Below are positions 1 through 8,417 of a DNA stretch of 41,326 bases, piece after piece. Position 1 is the stretch's first letter, and the number at the start of each line of letters is the position of its first letter. The notes under the pieces are model-generated. The model saw only the letters and a program-made list of their open reading frames with translations. It was not told the DNA's origin and did no database searches. Source of the DNA: Desulfurobacteriaceae bacterium (GTDB lineage: Bacteria > Aquificota > Aquificia > Desulfurobacteriales > Desulfurobacteriaceae); NCBI GenBank assembly GCA_039832905.1, contig JBDOLX010000112.1, positions 806 through 42,131 of the forward strand. The letters are read 5' to 3'. The position numbers were made by a program, and so were the translations under genes.

Positions 1-81
1 ACCCTTTCTGGAAAAGTAACAATGTGCAAATGTAAAAAGTGTGGTCATGAATGGGAGTGTGTAAAAGTTTCTTCCGTTTAA
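1..81 (+). CDS. C-terminal end of a zinc-ribbon protein (5' truncated)
   Basis: Frame 1 is open from the window edge to a TAA at 79-81 and encodes the last 26 residues of a protein. The tail has four cysteines in CKCKKCGHEWEC, a typical small zinc-binding ribbon. An internal ATG at 22 would give only 19 residues, so this is probably the end of a longer gene. The family cannot be named from this fragment. It lies 31 bp upstream of the next gene on the same strand and may share its operon. Confidence 0.5.
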   Translation, partial: TLSGKVTMCKCKKCGHEWECVKVSSV

Positions 82-112
82 AGCTTAGATCTTTAACCAC
101 AAGGAGGTAACG

Positions 113-619
113 GTGAAACAAAAAAATCATGATGATATCTACCAAGCAATAGAAGAGATCATTTCAGAAAAAGAAAAAGAGTGTAAAATCTTTGAAGAAG
201 CAATAACTAAGAAAAACCCGACAATCATCGTCGGAAACGAAGATTATAAGAAGAAACAGAAAGCCTCTGAATTCCTAACAGGTCTTTTGTCTGCAGAAAG
301 CATTCAAGGAGCTAAAGAAGTTGTAGAAATTTACAAGGGAATTAGAGAAGCTGATGCTAAGCTTGCCCAGATTTACAAAGAACTAGAATTGGAAACTAAA
401 AAATTAGAGGTTAGAAAGTATTCCATAGAAGAAAAATCAAAAACTTTTAGAGAACTAATTCAAAGCCATCAAAAACAGGTAGAGTTTCTTATTCAGTTTA
501 TCGAAAAGCTTCCTGTTGAAAGTGAAAAAGATTTTGAAAGGCAGTTAGAACTTATTAACCGTTTAACTAATCTTCTAGATAAGATGTTATCACTTACGCT
601 CAAATACCTTTCTATCTAA
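113..619 (+). CDS. Hypothetical coiled-coil protein
   Basis: Unrecognised 168-residue protein. The GTG start at 113 is chosen because AAGGAGGT lies directly upstream (101-108). It is rich in Lys and Glu, has no signal peptide or membrane segment, and residues 70-165 look like long amphipathic helices with heptad character. It is the first of three consecutive unrecognised genes (gap of 14 bp to the next) that run into endonuclease III, so they are probably co-transcribed. No function is proposed; a structural or scaffold role for a complex with the next two products is only a guess. Confidence 0.7.
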   Translation: MKQKNHDDIYQAIEEIISEKEKECKIFEEAITKKNPTIIVGNEDYKKKQKASEFLTGLLSAESIQGAKEVVEIYKGIREADAKLAQIYKELELETKKLEVRKYSIEEKSKTFRELIQSHQKQVEFLIQFIEKLPVESEKDFERQLELINRLTNLLDKMLSLTLKYLSI

Positions 620-633
620 AATGGGGGAAGTAA

Positions 634-1434
634 ATGCCATTAGCTACTGAAAAGGTCGAAAATCTCTTTAAGGGAGAACTGAACGAAATAGATGAGTTTA
701 TGGATCAAATTCGTGAAGTTATAGATAACAATTTGGAAATTCTTAGAAATAGTGTAGAAAACGTTCAAGGGGAATTTTCAGAAGTTATAAGGGAATATAA
801 TTACTTAATAAATAGGTCAAAGGAAATGTTAAATGAAGCTTTAACATCATTAGAAAGTGCTGCTAAAGGTGAGAAAAGTTTAATTTATGCTGCTGGAGAA
901 TCTTTTCTCAAATTAGTTGGTTCTGGTTGGAACTTCGTAAAGGCATGGTATACAAAGAAAACGGGAATGAGTGCTGTTATAAGCAAAATTGAAGAAATAA
1001 AAGCTTTAAGGTTAGAGATAATCGCTGAGAAGGTTGAACAGTTCAAGGAAGTTAGAGAGGATATCCTTCCTGAAATAAGAAAAAACATATACAGAATTTT
1101 TATTGTCTTAAACTTCTTAACAAATAAAAGCGAACAACTTGCAAAGAGAAGACTTATTAGGAAGGAAAATGTGGTTCCCCTAATAAAAGAAAGGATAGAA
1201 GATCTTCTCCTACTTTATTTGAAAACGGAAATGGTGGATTTTCTAGTATATCAACTGTTTTGCGCCTTTGAAAACGCTTTAGAAGGGAAGCTTTTTCTCT
1301 TCAATGAAAATATTACAGAGGATCTTCTTCTCGTTCCTAAGAAGGTTAGAGATGATATAGAAAGGTACGGTTGGATTAAGAATCCAATAGTGGCTTCTAT
1401 TGTGTCCCAATCTTCCATTTTTGGAGGGAAGTAA
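634..1434 (+). CDS. Hypothetical helical protein
   Basis: Unrecognised 266-residue protein with an ATG start preceded by GGGGGAAG. Residues 1-80 and 110-170 look like long charged helices. A short, more hydrophobic glycine-containing stretch at about residues 82-105 separates them and could be an amphipathic membrane-contact helix or a hinge. The C-terminal part (about 185-266) is compact and mixed. Its stop codon is 2 bp before the next start, which suggests translational coupling to the membrane protein at 1437. Function unknown. Confidence 0.7.
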   Translation: MPLATEKVENLFKGELNEIDEFMDQIREVIDNNLEILRNSVENVQGEFSEVIREYNYLINRSKEMLNEALTSLESAAKGEKSLIYAAGESFLKLVGSGWNFVKAWYTKKTGMSAVISKIEEIKALRLEIIAEKVEQFKEVREDILPEIRKNIYRIFIVLNFLTNKSEQLAKRRLIRKENVVPLIKERIEDLLLLYLKTEMVDFLVYQLFCAFENALEGKLFLFNENITEDLLLVPKKVRDDIERYGWIKNPIVASIVSQSSIFGGK

Positions 1435-1436
1435 CA

Positions 1437-2162
1437 ATGGAGAGTAAGCTTGACAAATTTTACAGAGAGGACTTTTCACAACTTTACGAACTTTTCGATA
1501 GAGAGGAAAAAGAAAGAAACAAAACAATTGAAGCTTTAATTTCTTCTAAAAAGGAACTTGATTCTCTCTACAAACACCGCTTTTTCTTCATGCCAGCTAG
1601 TGAGATACCAACATGGTTTGAATATATGAAAAGTTACGTTCACAAACTATTAAACAGTAGCAACTTAAAAATTGAAGATGGAGTTCTTATTAAACAGCTA
1701 AACAGTTTTTCTATTGATACAAACCAGTATAAAAAACTTGTGGATGAGAATCTGCAAAAGTATTCTTTTTCAATCTTATTGATGATCCCTATACTTTTCT
1801 ATCTAAATAAATACCTCTTGTTGCATGGTCATTTCACTATCTTCCTAGTAATCAATGCTATCCTGTATTTCTTTAATCTCCAATCTCCTCCTCTACGAAA
1901 ACTCGTTTTCTGGATGTTTACATTAACATTTTTGGCGTTTCACTTTCCGCCTACTTCAAACTCAGAAAATTTTTTGATAAAAAAAACCTTTGAATATTGG
2001 GAAAATCTAAGTATTGCCTACAAAGTAGTTTCACTTATAGGTATTTCTATCATTTACGCTATAATTTCTGCATTTAGGGAAGCAAAATATGACGCATTAT
2101 CTTTAAAATATCAATTACTTTACAACTGGTTTAGGGAGTTAAAGGAAAAAATAAATGGCTGA
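1437..2162 (+). CDS. Hypothetical membrane protein with cytoplasmic coiled-coil N-terminus
   Basis: Unrecognised 241-residue protein. Residues 1-105 are charged and helical. Four hydrophobic segments follow, at about 111-129, 131-148, 153-170 and 195-213, and then a basic tail. This suggests an inner-membrane anchor with cytoplasmic ends. It is tightly coupled to its neighbours: the start is 2 bp after the preceding stop, and the end overlaps the endonuclease III start by 8 bp. It may anchor the two preceding soluble helical proteins, but that is only inferred from gene order. Confidence 0.7.
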   Translation: MESKLDKFYREDFSQLYELFDREEKERNKTIEALISSKKELDSLYKHRFFFMPASEIPTWFEYMKSYVHKLLNSSNLKIEDGVLIKQLNSFSIDTNQYKKLVDENLQKYSFSILLMIPILFYLNKYLLLHGHFTIFLVINAILYFFNLQSPPLRKLVFWMFTLTFLAFHFPPTSNSENFLIKKTFEYWENLSIAYKVVSLIGISIIYAIISAFREAKYDALSLKYQLLYNWFRELKEKING

Positions 2163-2835
2163 AAAAGAAGCTATTCTCAAGAGTATAAGAGAGATCGATA
2201 CTGAACTTAAAAAACTTTTCCCAATTCCACACCGTCCAAGTAGAACTCCTTTGGAACAGATGATTTTTACAATACTTAGTCAAAATACTACCGATAAAAA
2301 TGCAGAAAAATGTTTAGAGAACCTAAAAAAAATTACTGACAATGACCTTCGCAAACTCTTATCTATACCGAAAGAAACACTTATTTTGGCAGTCCGTTCA
2401 TGTGGAATGTACAGACAGAAAACACAAGCTATTTTAAATGTGCTGAAAGACTGGGATAGTTTAGAGAGAAAACTACATAAACTTTCTCCTAAAGAGGGAA
2501 TAGAACTTTTAAAGAGTTATCCCTATATTGGTTCTAAAACGGCAAGGGTTGTTCTAACTTTTGCTTTTAATAAAAATACTTTCCCAATTGATACCCACTG
2601 CTGGAGAGTTTTAAATAGGTTGGGGATTTTTCCAAAATCTTGGAATAAAGATAAGATTTCTGAGTTTATGGAAGAAAATTTCAGTTCTGAGTTTAACCAA
2701 AGATTTCACTACAACCTTATAAGGTTCGGAAGAACTGTGTGTAAAGCTATTAAACCTAAATGTTCAGAATGTCCCCTCATAAAGAAATGTTCTTTCAATA
2801 AAGAATGGGAAGCTAACGCTTCCCAAAAATCTTAA
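2155..2835 (+). CDS. nth: Endonuclease III (DNA glycosylase/AP lyase)
   Basis: Base-excision repair enzyme that removes oxidised pyrimidines and cleaves abasic sites. The 226 residues match the usual family length. The helix-hairpin-helix and catalytic lysine are visible in YIGSKTA (Lys128), and the catalytic aspartate in PIDTHCW (Asp146), so it should be a bifunctional glycosylase/lyase. The [4Fe-4S] loop has the canonical C-x6-C-x2-C-x5-C spacing at Cys196, 203, 206 and 212. The ATG overlaps the preceding gene by 8 bp. Its stop overlaps the convergent CCG-domain gene by 4 bp, with no terminator hairpin seen between them. Confidence 0.95.
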   Translation: MAEKEAILKSIREIDTELKKLFPIPHRPSRTPLEQMIFTILSQNTTDKNAEKCLENLKKITDNDLRKLLSIPKETLILAVRSCGMYRQKTQAILNVLKDWDSLERKLHKLSPKEGIELLKSYPYIGSKTARVVLTFAFNKNTFPIDTHCWRVLNRLGIFPKSWNKDKISEFMEENFSSEFNQRFHYNLIRFGRTVCKAIKPKCSECPLIKKCSFNKEWEANASQKS

Positions 2836-3680
2836 TCTTTTTTAACTTCAACCAAGTGGTGAGAAAGGCCTGAAACTTCCTTACTTAAACCAAAAGCGTA
2901 AGCCATTAGTTCTGGTAAAAAGCTTGCAGGTATCATAGGAGGTTTTTCCATCTGTGGCTGATAGATGTCAAAAGCTTTAAAACATAGAGGACAAGGGGTT
3001 GCTATTATGTCAGCTTGAGTTTTTTTAATGTTGCAAAGAATTCTACTGAGTTTCTTCATTGTCATGCTTTTATCTGTAAAGAAAGAGTGGTAACCACAGC
3101 AAGCATCCCTTTCTTCGTAATCATCAATCACCTCTGCTCCAAGAGCTCTAAGTATCTCTTGTAATGATGAGGGGTTATCGCTATTGTCTATTGCTATTTC
3201 TTTAGGATACAGGACATGACAGCCATAAAATGCAGCTACTTTCCAACCTTTAAGTGGTCTTTTAACGGCTTTCTTTATTTTTTCATAGCCAACCTTATCC
3301 CTAAAGAAATCTAAAAGATGCCATATTTTGGAGGTTCCTCTGTATTCTAAGCCCTCTTCTTTTAAAAGTTGATTTATTTCATCTCTTAGTTTTTTGTTTG
3401 TGTCGAGTGCTTTCTTCGCTTTAGCTATTACCATGTAACATGTATTGCAAGAAATTAGAAGGTCTAATTCTTTACTTTCTGCAATTGCAATGTTTCTTGC
3501 ATTTATCGTATAGGAAAGTTTTCTGCTTTCCTCATCTATTGTATTTCCGCCACAACATGTGGTCTCTTCAAGTAAAAGAAGATCAACATCTATCATTTTA
3601 AAAGTTTCTTTCATTGTTTCAAACATGTGAACATCTTGTCCTTGAAAACAGCATCCTTGGTAAAAACCAACCTTAATCAT
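2832..3680 (-). CDS. Fumarate reductase/succinate dehydrogenase CCG-domain subunit (SdhE/HdrB-like), copy 2
   Basis: A 282-residue protein with two complete CCG domains, as in heterodisulfide reductase HdrB, the C-terminal half of thiol:fumarate reductase TfrB, and SdhE of non-classical succinate:quinone reductases. Motif cysteines are Cys10/11, Cys42-43 and Cys78/81 in the first domain, and Cys154, Cys194-195 and Cys230/233 in the second. In known members these bind Zn and noncubane [4Fe-4S] clusters and handle electron exchange with thiols or quinone. There are no membrane segments. It overlaps the Fe-S subunit gene by 8 bp, so it is translationally coupled. The physiological electron partner cannot be read from sequence. 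Confidence 0.85.
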   Translation of the reverse strand: MIKVGFYQGCCFQGQDVHMFETMKETFKMIDVDLLLLEETTCCGGNTIDEESRKLSYTINARNIAIAESKELDLLISCNTCYMVIAKAKKALDTNKKLRDEINQLLKEEGLEYRGTSKIWHLLDFFRDKVGYEKIKKAVKRPLKGWKVAAFYGCHVLYPKEIAIDNSDNPSSLQEILRALGAEVIDDYEERDACCGYHSFFTDKSMTMKKLSRILCNIKKTQADIIATPCPLCFKAFDIYQPQMEKPPMIPASFLPELMAYAFGLSKEVSGLSHHLVEVKKD

Positions 3681-4794
3681 CTTTTCCCCCTGAGATAAGC
3701 TCCTTCAACTTGTCAATGAGCCCTTTGCTCTTTTCACTTTCGTGAGCTTTATCAATAATCGTACATATATCAGCTTTGAAGATTTCACTAACTTTCTTGT
3801 CTATTCTTCTAACGTGGGAGAAATCGAGTTCTAAAGGTTTATCCTCTTTTGAGAGAACTTCTAAGTAAATATCTCTAAACTTTAAAAGACCTTTTACAGG
3901 TTTTGGAACTTCCCAAACTTCTACTCCCATTGACTTGTAAGTTTTTGTAAGTTTATCCTTAGCTTCCTTATTACCGTAAACCTCTTCTGGTAGATACAGT
4001 CTGTTTATCTGACCTGTAGCGTATATCCAGTCAACGTAATGTTTAAGCTTTTTCGCCCCAGGTTTGTCGGTAAACCCTTTCTTGATTGACTGTCCTCTTA
4101 AGTTCTGAATGTCTTCCGCAGGCCTAACTCCTTTTGGACAAACATAGAGACATTTTTGGCACTGAACACAGCTCCAAAGTCCTCCCGAAATTGAGTATCT
4201 AATTCTCTTTTCTTTGGCGGTCTCTATATCCCTTCTATCAACCTGAAATCTGTATGCCCGTGAAAACGCAAAAGGCCCTCTGTATTTTTCATTGTCTTTT
4301 ACCGCTTCACAAGTGGAATAACAGGAAAAGCAAAGCATACAGTCAATCTGCTTTTTATACTTTTCCATTTCCTCGGGATAGATAATGCTTTCGTGCCGAG
4401 GATCTTGAGGAACAACGTGGGGGTCAGGAACAAGCCAAGGAATAAGAGTCTTCATCTTTTCTATAGGTTTATCAATATCTACAACTAAATCTCTTATAAC
4501 GTTTAAGTGGTTCAAAGGATCTATTTTTAAAGGTTTTCTATTCCAAGTTTTAACAAGAGTCTCCATTGGCGTTTTACAGGCTAGTTTCGTTTTTCCGTTT
4601 ACTCTAACAGAACAAGAACCACAGACTTCACTTCTACAGAAGACCCTAAATGAAAGAGTAGGGTCTAATCTTTCCTTTATGTAAAGGAGGGCGTCAAGAA
4701 GAGTACCTTCTACTGGAACTTCGTAATCTTGGTAGTAAGGAGATTTATCAACTTCAGGATTAAACCTGAAAACCTTTAGAACAACAGTTTTCAT
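3673..4794 (-). CDS. Fumarate reductase/succinate dehydrogenase iron-sulfur subunit, copy 2
   Basis: A 373-residue SdhB/FrdB/TfrB-family subunit that passes electrons between the flavoprotein and the CCG subunit. The plant-type [2Fe-2S] site is Cys53, 58, 61 and 73. The two ferredoxin-like motifs are Cys152/155/158/162 and Cys209/212/215/219. The extra cysteine in the second motif (CVQCQKC) predicts a [4Fe-4S] rather than the classical [3Fe-4S] third centre, as in TfrB and SdhE-type enzymes. It is about 50 residues longer at the C-terminus than its paralog at 8418. It starts 18 bp after the flavoprotein gene with an AGGAGG ribosome site. Confidence 0.9.
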   Translation of the reverse strand: MKTVVLKVFRFNPEVDKSPYYQDYEVPVEGTLLDALLYIKERLDPTLSFRVFCRSEVCGSCSVRVNGKTKLACKTPMETLVKTWNRKPLKIDPLNHLNVIRDLVVDIDKPIEKMKTLIPWLVPDPHVVPQDPRHESIIYPEEMEKYKKQIDCMLCFSCYSTCEAVKDNEKYRGPFAFSRAYRFQVDRRDIETAKEKRIRYSISGGLWSCVQCQKCLYVCPKGVRPAEDIQNLRGQSIKKGFTDKPGAKKLKHYVDWIYATGQINRLYLPEEVYGNKEAKDKLTKTYKSMGVEVWEVPKPVKGLLKFRDIYLEVLSKEDKPLELDFSHVRRIDKKVSEIFKADICTIIDKAHESEKSKGLIDKLKELISGGKDD

Positions 4795-4812
4795 TTTTTC
4801 CTCCTAAACTAT

Positions 4813-6507
4813 CTAATACTTTCTTTCTTCTGGAGGGAACTTCTTAATTACAACCGGTTTCCAAGAGAGTTCGTAATCGTTATCCTCTTTTAGTGTGATT
4901 ATTGAGTGTTTTAAGAAGTTCTTATCATCTCTTTGAGTATAGTCCTTTCTTGCGTGAGCTCCTCTGCTTTCTTTCCGTTCAATAGCAGGAATTGCAATTG
5001 GTATTGCAAGGTCTAATAGGTTTAAAAATTCAAGGGTTGAGATAAGTTCTGTATTAAACCTTTTGCTTGTATCGTGAACTTTGATATGTCTAGCTCTTTC
5101 TTTTAATTTCCAAAGTTTTTCCAGTCCTTCTTTCATTGAACTCTCTTCACGAAAGACTCCAAAATGTTTAATCATGATTTTTCCAAGTTCTTTTCGGAGC
5201 TCTGCCATGTTTTCTTTACCATCAGCTTCCATAAGCTCAAGTATCTTTTTCTCATCGTCTATAGCTTTTACCAGAGAAGGCCTAGGTTCAGGAGCTTCAT
5301 CTGCATATTCAACAGCTCTTAAAGCGGTAAGCCTTCCGAAAACCAAAATATCAAGTAGTGAATTACCACCCAGTCTATTTGCTCCATGGACAGATACACA
5401 AGCACACTCTCCTGCAGCGTAAAGTCCTTTTATAGGTGTTTCACCAAATTTATTTGTGTCGATACCTCCCATTGAGTAGTGGGCAGTAGGAGCGACCGGT
5501 ATTGGCTCTTTTACAGGATCTATCCCTTCATAGAGGATTGCATGCTCTCTTGTCTGGGGAAGTCTTTCGTTGATCTTTTCTTCTCCAAGATGGGTAAGGT
5601 CTAAACAAACGTAGTCTCCGTTCGGCCCACAACCTCTTCCTTCATCTATTTCTGTTTGAATTGCTCTTGCAACAATATCTCTTGGAGCAAGTTCCATTCT
5701 TTCTGGAGCGTATCTTTTCATAAACCTTTCACCATCTCTGTTTCTCAAGAACCCCCCTTCCCCTCTAGCACCTTCAGTAACGAGAATTCCAGTCTTTGCA
5801 AGTCCCGTTGGATGAAACTGAATGAATTCCATATCTTTTAGAGGAAGACCTGCTCTTAAAACAGCAGCAGTTCCGTCTCCAGTGTTTCCAAGGGCGTTTG
5901 AAGTTCTGTTCCAGTAAACTCTTCCGTGTCCACCTGTAGCTAAAATTACAGCTTTTGTTTTTATAAGATGGACACCTCCATTCCTAATGTCCCAAGCGGT
6001 AACACCCTCCACTTTTTCACCGTTATGGATTATGGAAAGTAGGAACCACTCATTTAAAAATGTCACGTTGTTCTTTAGACATTGCTCGTAAAGGTTTTGA
6101 AGGATGTAGAAACCTGTTTTATCTGCAGCGTAACAAGTTCTAGGAAAAGAAGCTCCTCCAAATGGTCTTTGTGCTATTCTTCCATCTGGTCTTCGTGAGA
6201 AAGGAACGCCTCTGTTGGCAATGTCATAAATAACAGCAGCTCCCATTTTACACATGATATCTACGGCGTCTTGATCAGCTAAAAAATCACTTCCCTTGAC
6301 TGTATCGTAGGCGTGAGCTTCTGGACTATCTCCAACGGAATGGGTAAGAACAGCGTTTATTCCACCTTCTGCTGCACCTGTGTGGGAACGCATGGGATAG
6401 ACTTTTGTCATTACTGCAACTTTTAAGATTGTGTTTTCTGCAGCCCAGAGCGCTGCATAGAGTCCTGCACCACCTCCACCTACTATGAGTATGTCGTATT
6501 CAAGCAT
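4813..6507 (-). CDS. Fumarate reductase/succinate dehydrogenase flavoprotein subunit, copy 2
   Basis: A 564-residue SdhA/FrdA-family catalytic subunit that interconverts fumarate and succinate on FAD. It shows the N-terminal dinucleotide fold ([11 protein letters not shown]), the histidine normally linked covalently to FAD (His42 in [10 protein letters not shown]), and the substrate and active-site blocks [13 protein letters not shown] and [10 protein letters not shown]. There is no Tat or signal peptide, so it is cytoplasmic. It heads a minus-strand operon A-B-E and diverges from a full-length paralog at 6705. Direction (fumarate reduction in the reductive TCA cycle, or succinate oxidation) cannot be decided from sequence. 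Confidence 0.93.
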   Translation of the reverse strand: MLEYDILIVGGGGAGLYAALWAAENTILKVAVMTKVYPMRSHTGAAEGGINAVLTHSVGDSPEAHAYDTVKGSDFLADQDAVDIMCKMGAAVIYDIANRGVPFSRRPDGRIAQRPFGGASFPRTCYAADKTGFYILQNLYEQCLKNNVTFLNEWFLLSIIHNGEKVEGVTAWDIRNGGVHLIKTKAVILATGGHGRVYWNRTSNALGNTGDGTAAVLRAGLPLKDMEFIQFHPTGLAKTGILVTEGARGEGGFLRNRDGERFMKRYAPERMELAPRDIVARAIQTEIDEGRGCGPNGDYVCLDLTHLGEEKINERLPQTREHAILYEGIDPVKEPIPVAPTAHYSMGGIDTNKFGETPIKGLYAAGECACVSVHGANRLGGNSLLDILVFGRLTALRAVEYADEAPEPRPSLVKAIDDEKKILELMEADGKENMAELRKELGKIMIKHFGVFREESSMKEGLEKLWKLKERARHIKVHDTSKRFNTELISTLEFLNLLDLAIPIAIPAIERKESRGAHARKDYTQRDDKNFLKHSIITLKEDNDYELSWKPVVIKKFPPEERKY

Positions 6508-6547
6508 AAGAACCCTCCTGGAAATATTAAACAGACTTAATTTTATT

Positions 6548-6576
6548 AAATTAGGAAACTGGTTAATATTTTACAA
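6548..6576 (-). promoter_or_regulatory. Candidate sigma-70 promoter for minus-strand fumarate reductase operon
   Basis: On the minus strand a TTGTAA -35 (6576-6571) and a TAATTT -10 (6553-6548) are separated by exactly 17 bp, about 40 bp upstream of the flavoprotein start. The surroundings are very AT-rich, which raises the chance-match rate. The -35 overlaps the first of three tandem repeats. Confidence 0.4.
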
Positions 6577-6601
6577 TTTTTTTACAGAATTTTTACAACT
6601 T
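6569..6601 (+). repeat. Three tandem 11-bp repeats beginning TTTTACA, candidate operator
   Basis: TTTTACA occurs at 6569, 6580 and 6591, exactly 11 bp apart, so the copies lie on the same face of the helix. The full units are TTTTACAATTT, TTTTACAGAAT and TTTTACAACTT. An inverted TGTAAA is present at 6664-6669. They sit between the two divergent fumarate reductase operons, where a regulator could control both. Confidence 0.5.
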
Positions 6602-6704
6602 TGATAAACTTTCTGTGCAAAAGAGCAATGGAACTTTTCTTCATTGACTAGATGTTAAAATCTTGTAAACAGAAATCCATTATATAAACGTATTAGGAGG
6701 AGAA

Positions 6705-8405
6705 ATGCTTCAGTACGACATACTTATCGTTGGAGCAGGAGGTGCTGGTCTTTACGCAGCACTTGAAACAAGTAAAAGAAAAGGTCTAAAGGTTGCTGTC
6801 ATTTCTAAAGTTTTCCCTACCCGTTCTCATACAGGTGCAGCTCAAGGTGGAGTAAATGCAGCTCTTGGAAATGTTGCTCCTGATAGTCCTGAAAAACACG
6901 CTTACGACACAGTGAAAGGTAGTGACTTCTTAGCTGACCAAGACGCAGTAGAGCTTATGTGTGAAATGGCTCCAAAGATAATCAGAGAAATGGAGCACAT
7001 GGGACTTCCTTTTTCAAGACTTGAAAACGGAAAGATTGCTCAAAGACCTTTCGGTGGAGCATCCTTCCCAAGAACCTGTTATTCAGCAGACAAAACAGGG
7101 CACGTAATGCTTCAAACCCTTTATGAACAGTGTATTAAGAACAACGTAACCTTTTTAAACGAATGGTTTGCTCTATCTCTTGTTCATAACGGAGAAAGAA
7201 TTGCTGGAGTCGTAGCTCTTGACCTTAGAACTGGAGAAATCCATGGAATGAGAGCAAAGGCTGTAATCCTTGCAACTGGTGGACACGCTCGTATTTACTG
7301 GAAGAGAACTTCAAACGCTCTTGGGAATACTGGTGATGGTCCAGCAATGGCTCTAAGGGCAGGTGTTCCTTTAAAGGATATGGAGTTTGTTCAATTCCAC
7401 CCAACAGGTTTGAGAAGAACCGGTATTCTAGTTACAGAAGGTGCAAGGGGTGAAGGTGGATACCTAATTAACAAAGACGGCGAAAGATTCATGAAAAGGT
7501 ATGCTCCAGAGAAGATGGAGCTTGCACCGAGAGACCTTGTTTCAAGAGCTATCGAAACAGAAATAATGGAAGGTAGAGGATTTAAGGACAGTGAAGGAAA
7601 CGAGTTTGTTTACCTTGACCTGAGACACCTTGGAAAGAAGAAAATCCTCGAAAGACTTCCTCAGATTAGAGAGCTTGCAATAGACTTTGAAGGAGTTGAT
7701 CCAATAGAGGAACCAATTCCGATTAGACCTACGGCTCACTACTCAATGGGTGGTATAGATACAGACATTTACGGAAGAACAATTATCAAAGGTCTTTATG
7801 CTGCTGGAGAGTGTGGCTGTGTTTCTGTTCACGGAGCAAATAGACTTGGGGGAAACTCGTTACTTGACATAGTTGTATTTGGAAAACTTGCAGGAGAAGA
7901 TGCTGCCAACTTTGTAGCTGAAAACAGCTTTATCCCATTTGACGAATCTGAAGTCAGAAAAGAGGAAGAAAAAATTAAAGCTCTTTTTGACAACGATGGA
8001 AAAGAAAGACTTGTTGACCTTAGAAACGAACTTAGTGATGTAATGACTTATGGTGCTGGAATCTTTAGAGAAGAGAAGAAAATGAAGGAAGCTCTTGAAA
8101 AGGTTAGAGAAATTAAAGAAAGAGCCAAGCATATTAAAGTTTATGATAAGGATATGACATTTAACACAAACTTACAGCAAACTCTTGAGTTCTTAAACAT
8201 GGTTGAAGTGGCTGAGACAATCGTTCTTGGAGCTCTTGAAAGGAAAGAAAGTAGAGGAGCTCATTCTAGAACAGACTATCCAAAGAGAGATGATGAAAAC
8301 TTCCTCAAGCACTCAATAATTGAAAGAACTCCTGACGGTGATCTCAAGATAAGCTGGAAACCAGTAAAGATTACCAAGTTCCAACCTGAGGAGAGAAAGT
8401 ATTAA
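6705..8405 (+). CDS. Fumarate reductase/succinate dehydrogenase flavoprotein subunit, copy 1
   Basis: A 566-residue paralog of the divergent flavoprotein at 4813-6507, similar over its whole length including the shared C-terminal PEERKY. It has the FAD fold ([11 protein letters not shown]), the FAD-linking histidine His42 in RSHTGAAQGG, and the active-site blocks [13 protein letters not shown] and [10 protein letters not shown]. It is cytoplasmic, with no signal peptide. AGGAGG is placed 6 bp before the ATG. It starts the plus-strand operon A-B-E. It likely serves as fumarate reductase in the reductive TCA cycle, but which copy has that role cannot be assigned from sequence. Confidence 0.93.
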   Translation: MLQYDILIVGAGGAGLYAALETSKRKGLKVAVISKVFPTRSHTGAAQGGVNAALGNVAPDSPEKHAYDTVKGSDFLADQDAVELMCEMAPKIIREMEHMGLPFSRLENGKIAQRPFGGASFPRTCYSADKTGHVMLQTLYEQCIKNNVTFLNEWFALSLVHNGERIAGVVALDLRTGEIHGMRAKAVILATGGHARIYWKRTSNALGNTGDGPAMALRAGVPLKDMEFVQFHPTGLRRTGILVTEGARGEGGYLINKDGERFMKRYAPEKMELAPRDLVSRAIETEIMEGRGFKDSEGNEFVYLDLRHLGKKKILERLPQIRELAIDFEGVDPIEEPIPIRPTAHYSMGGIDTDIYGRTIIKGLYAAGECGCVSVHGANRLGGNSLLDIVVFGKLAGEDAANFVAENSFIPFDESEVRKEEEKIKALFDNDGKERLVDLRNELSDVMTYGAGIFREEKKMKEALEKVREIKERAKHIKVYDKDMTFNTNLQQTLEFLNMVEVAETIVLGALERKESRGAHSRTDYPKRDDENFLKHSIIERTPDGDLKISWKPVKITKFQPEERKY

Positions 8406-8417
8406 GGGAGGAAAAGA

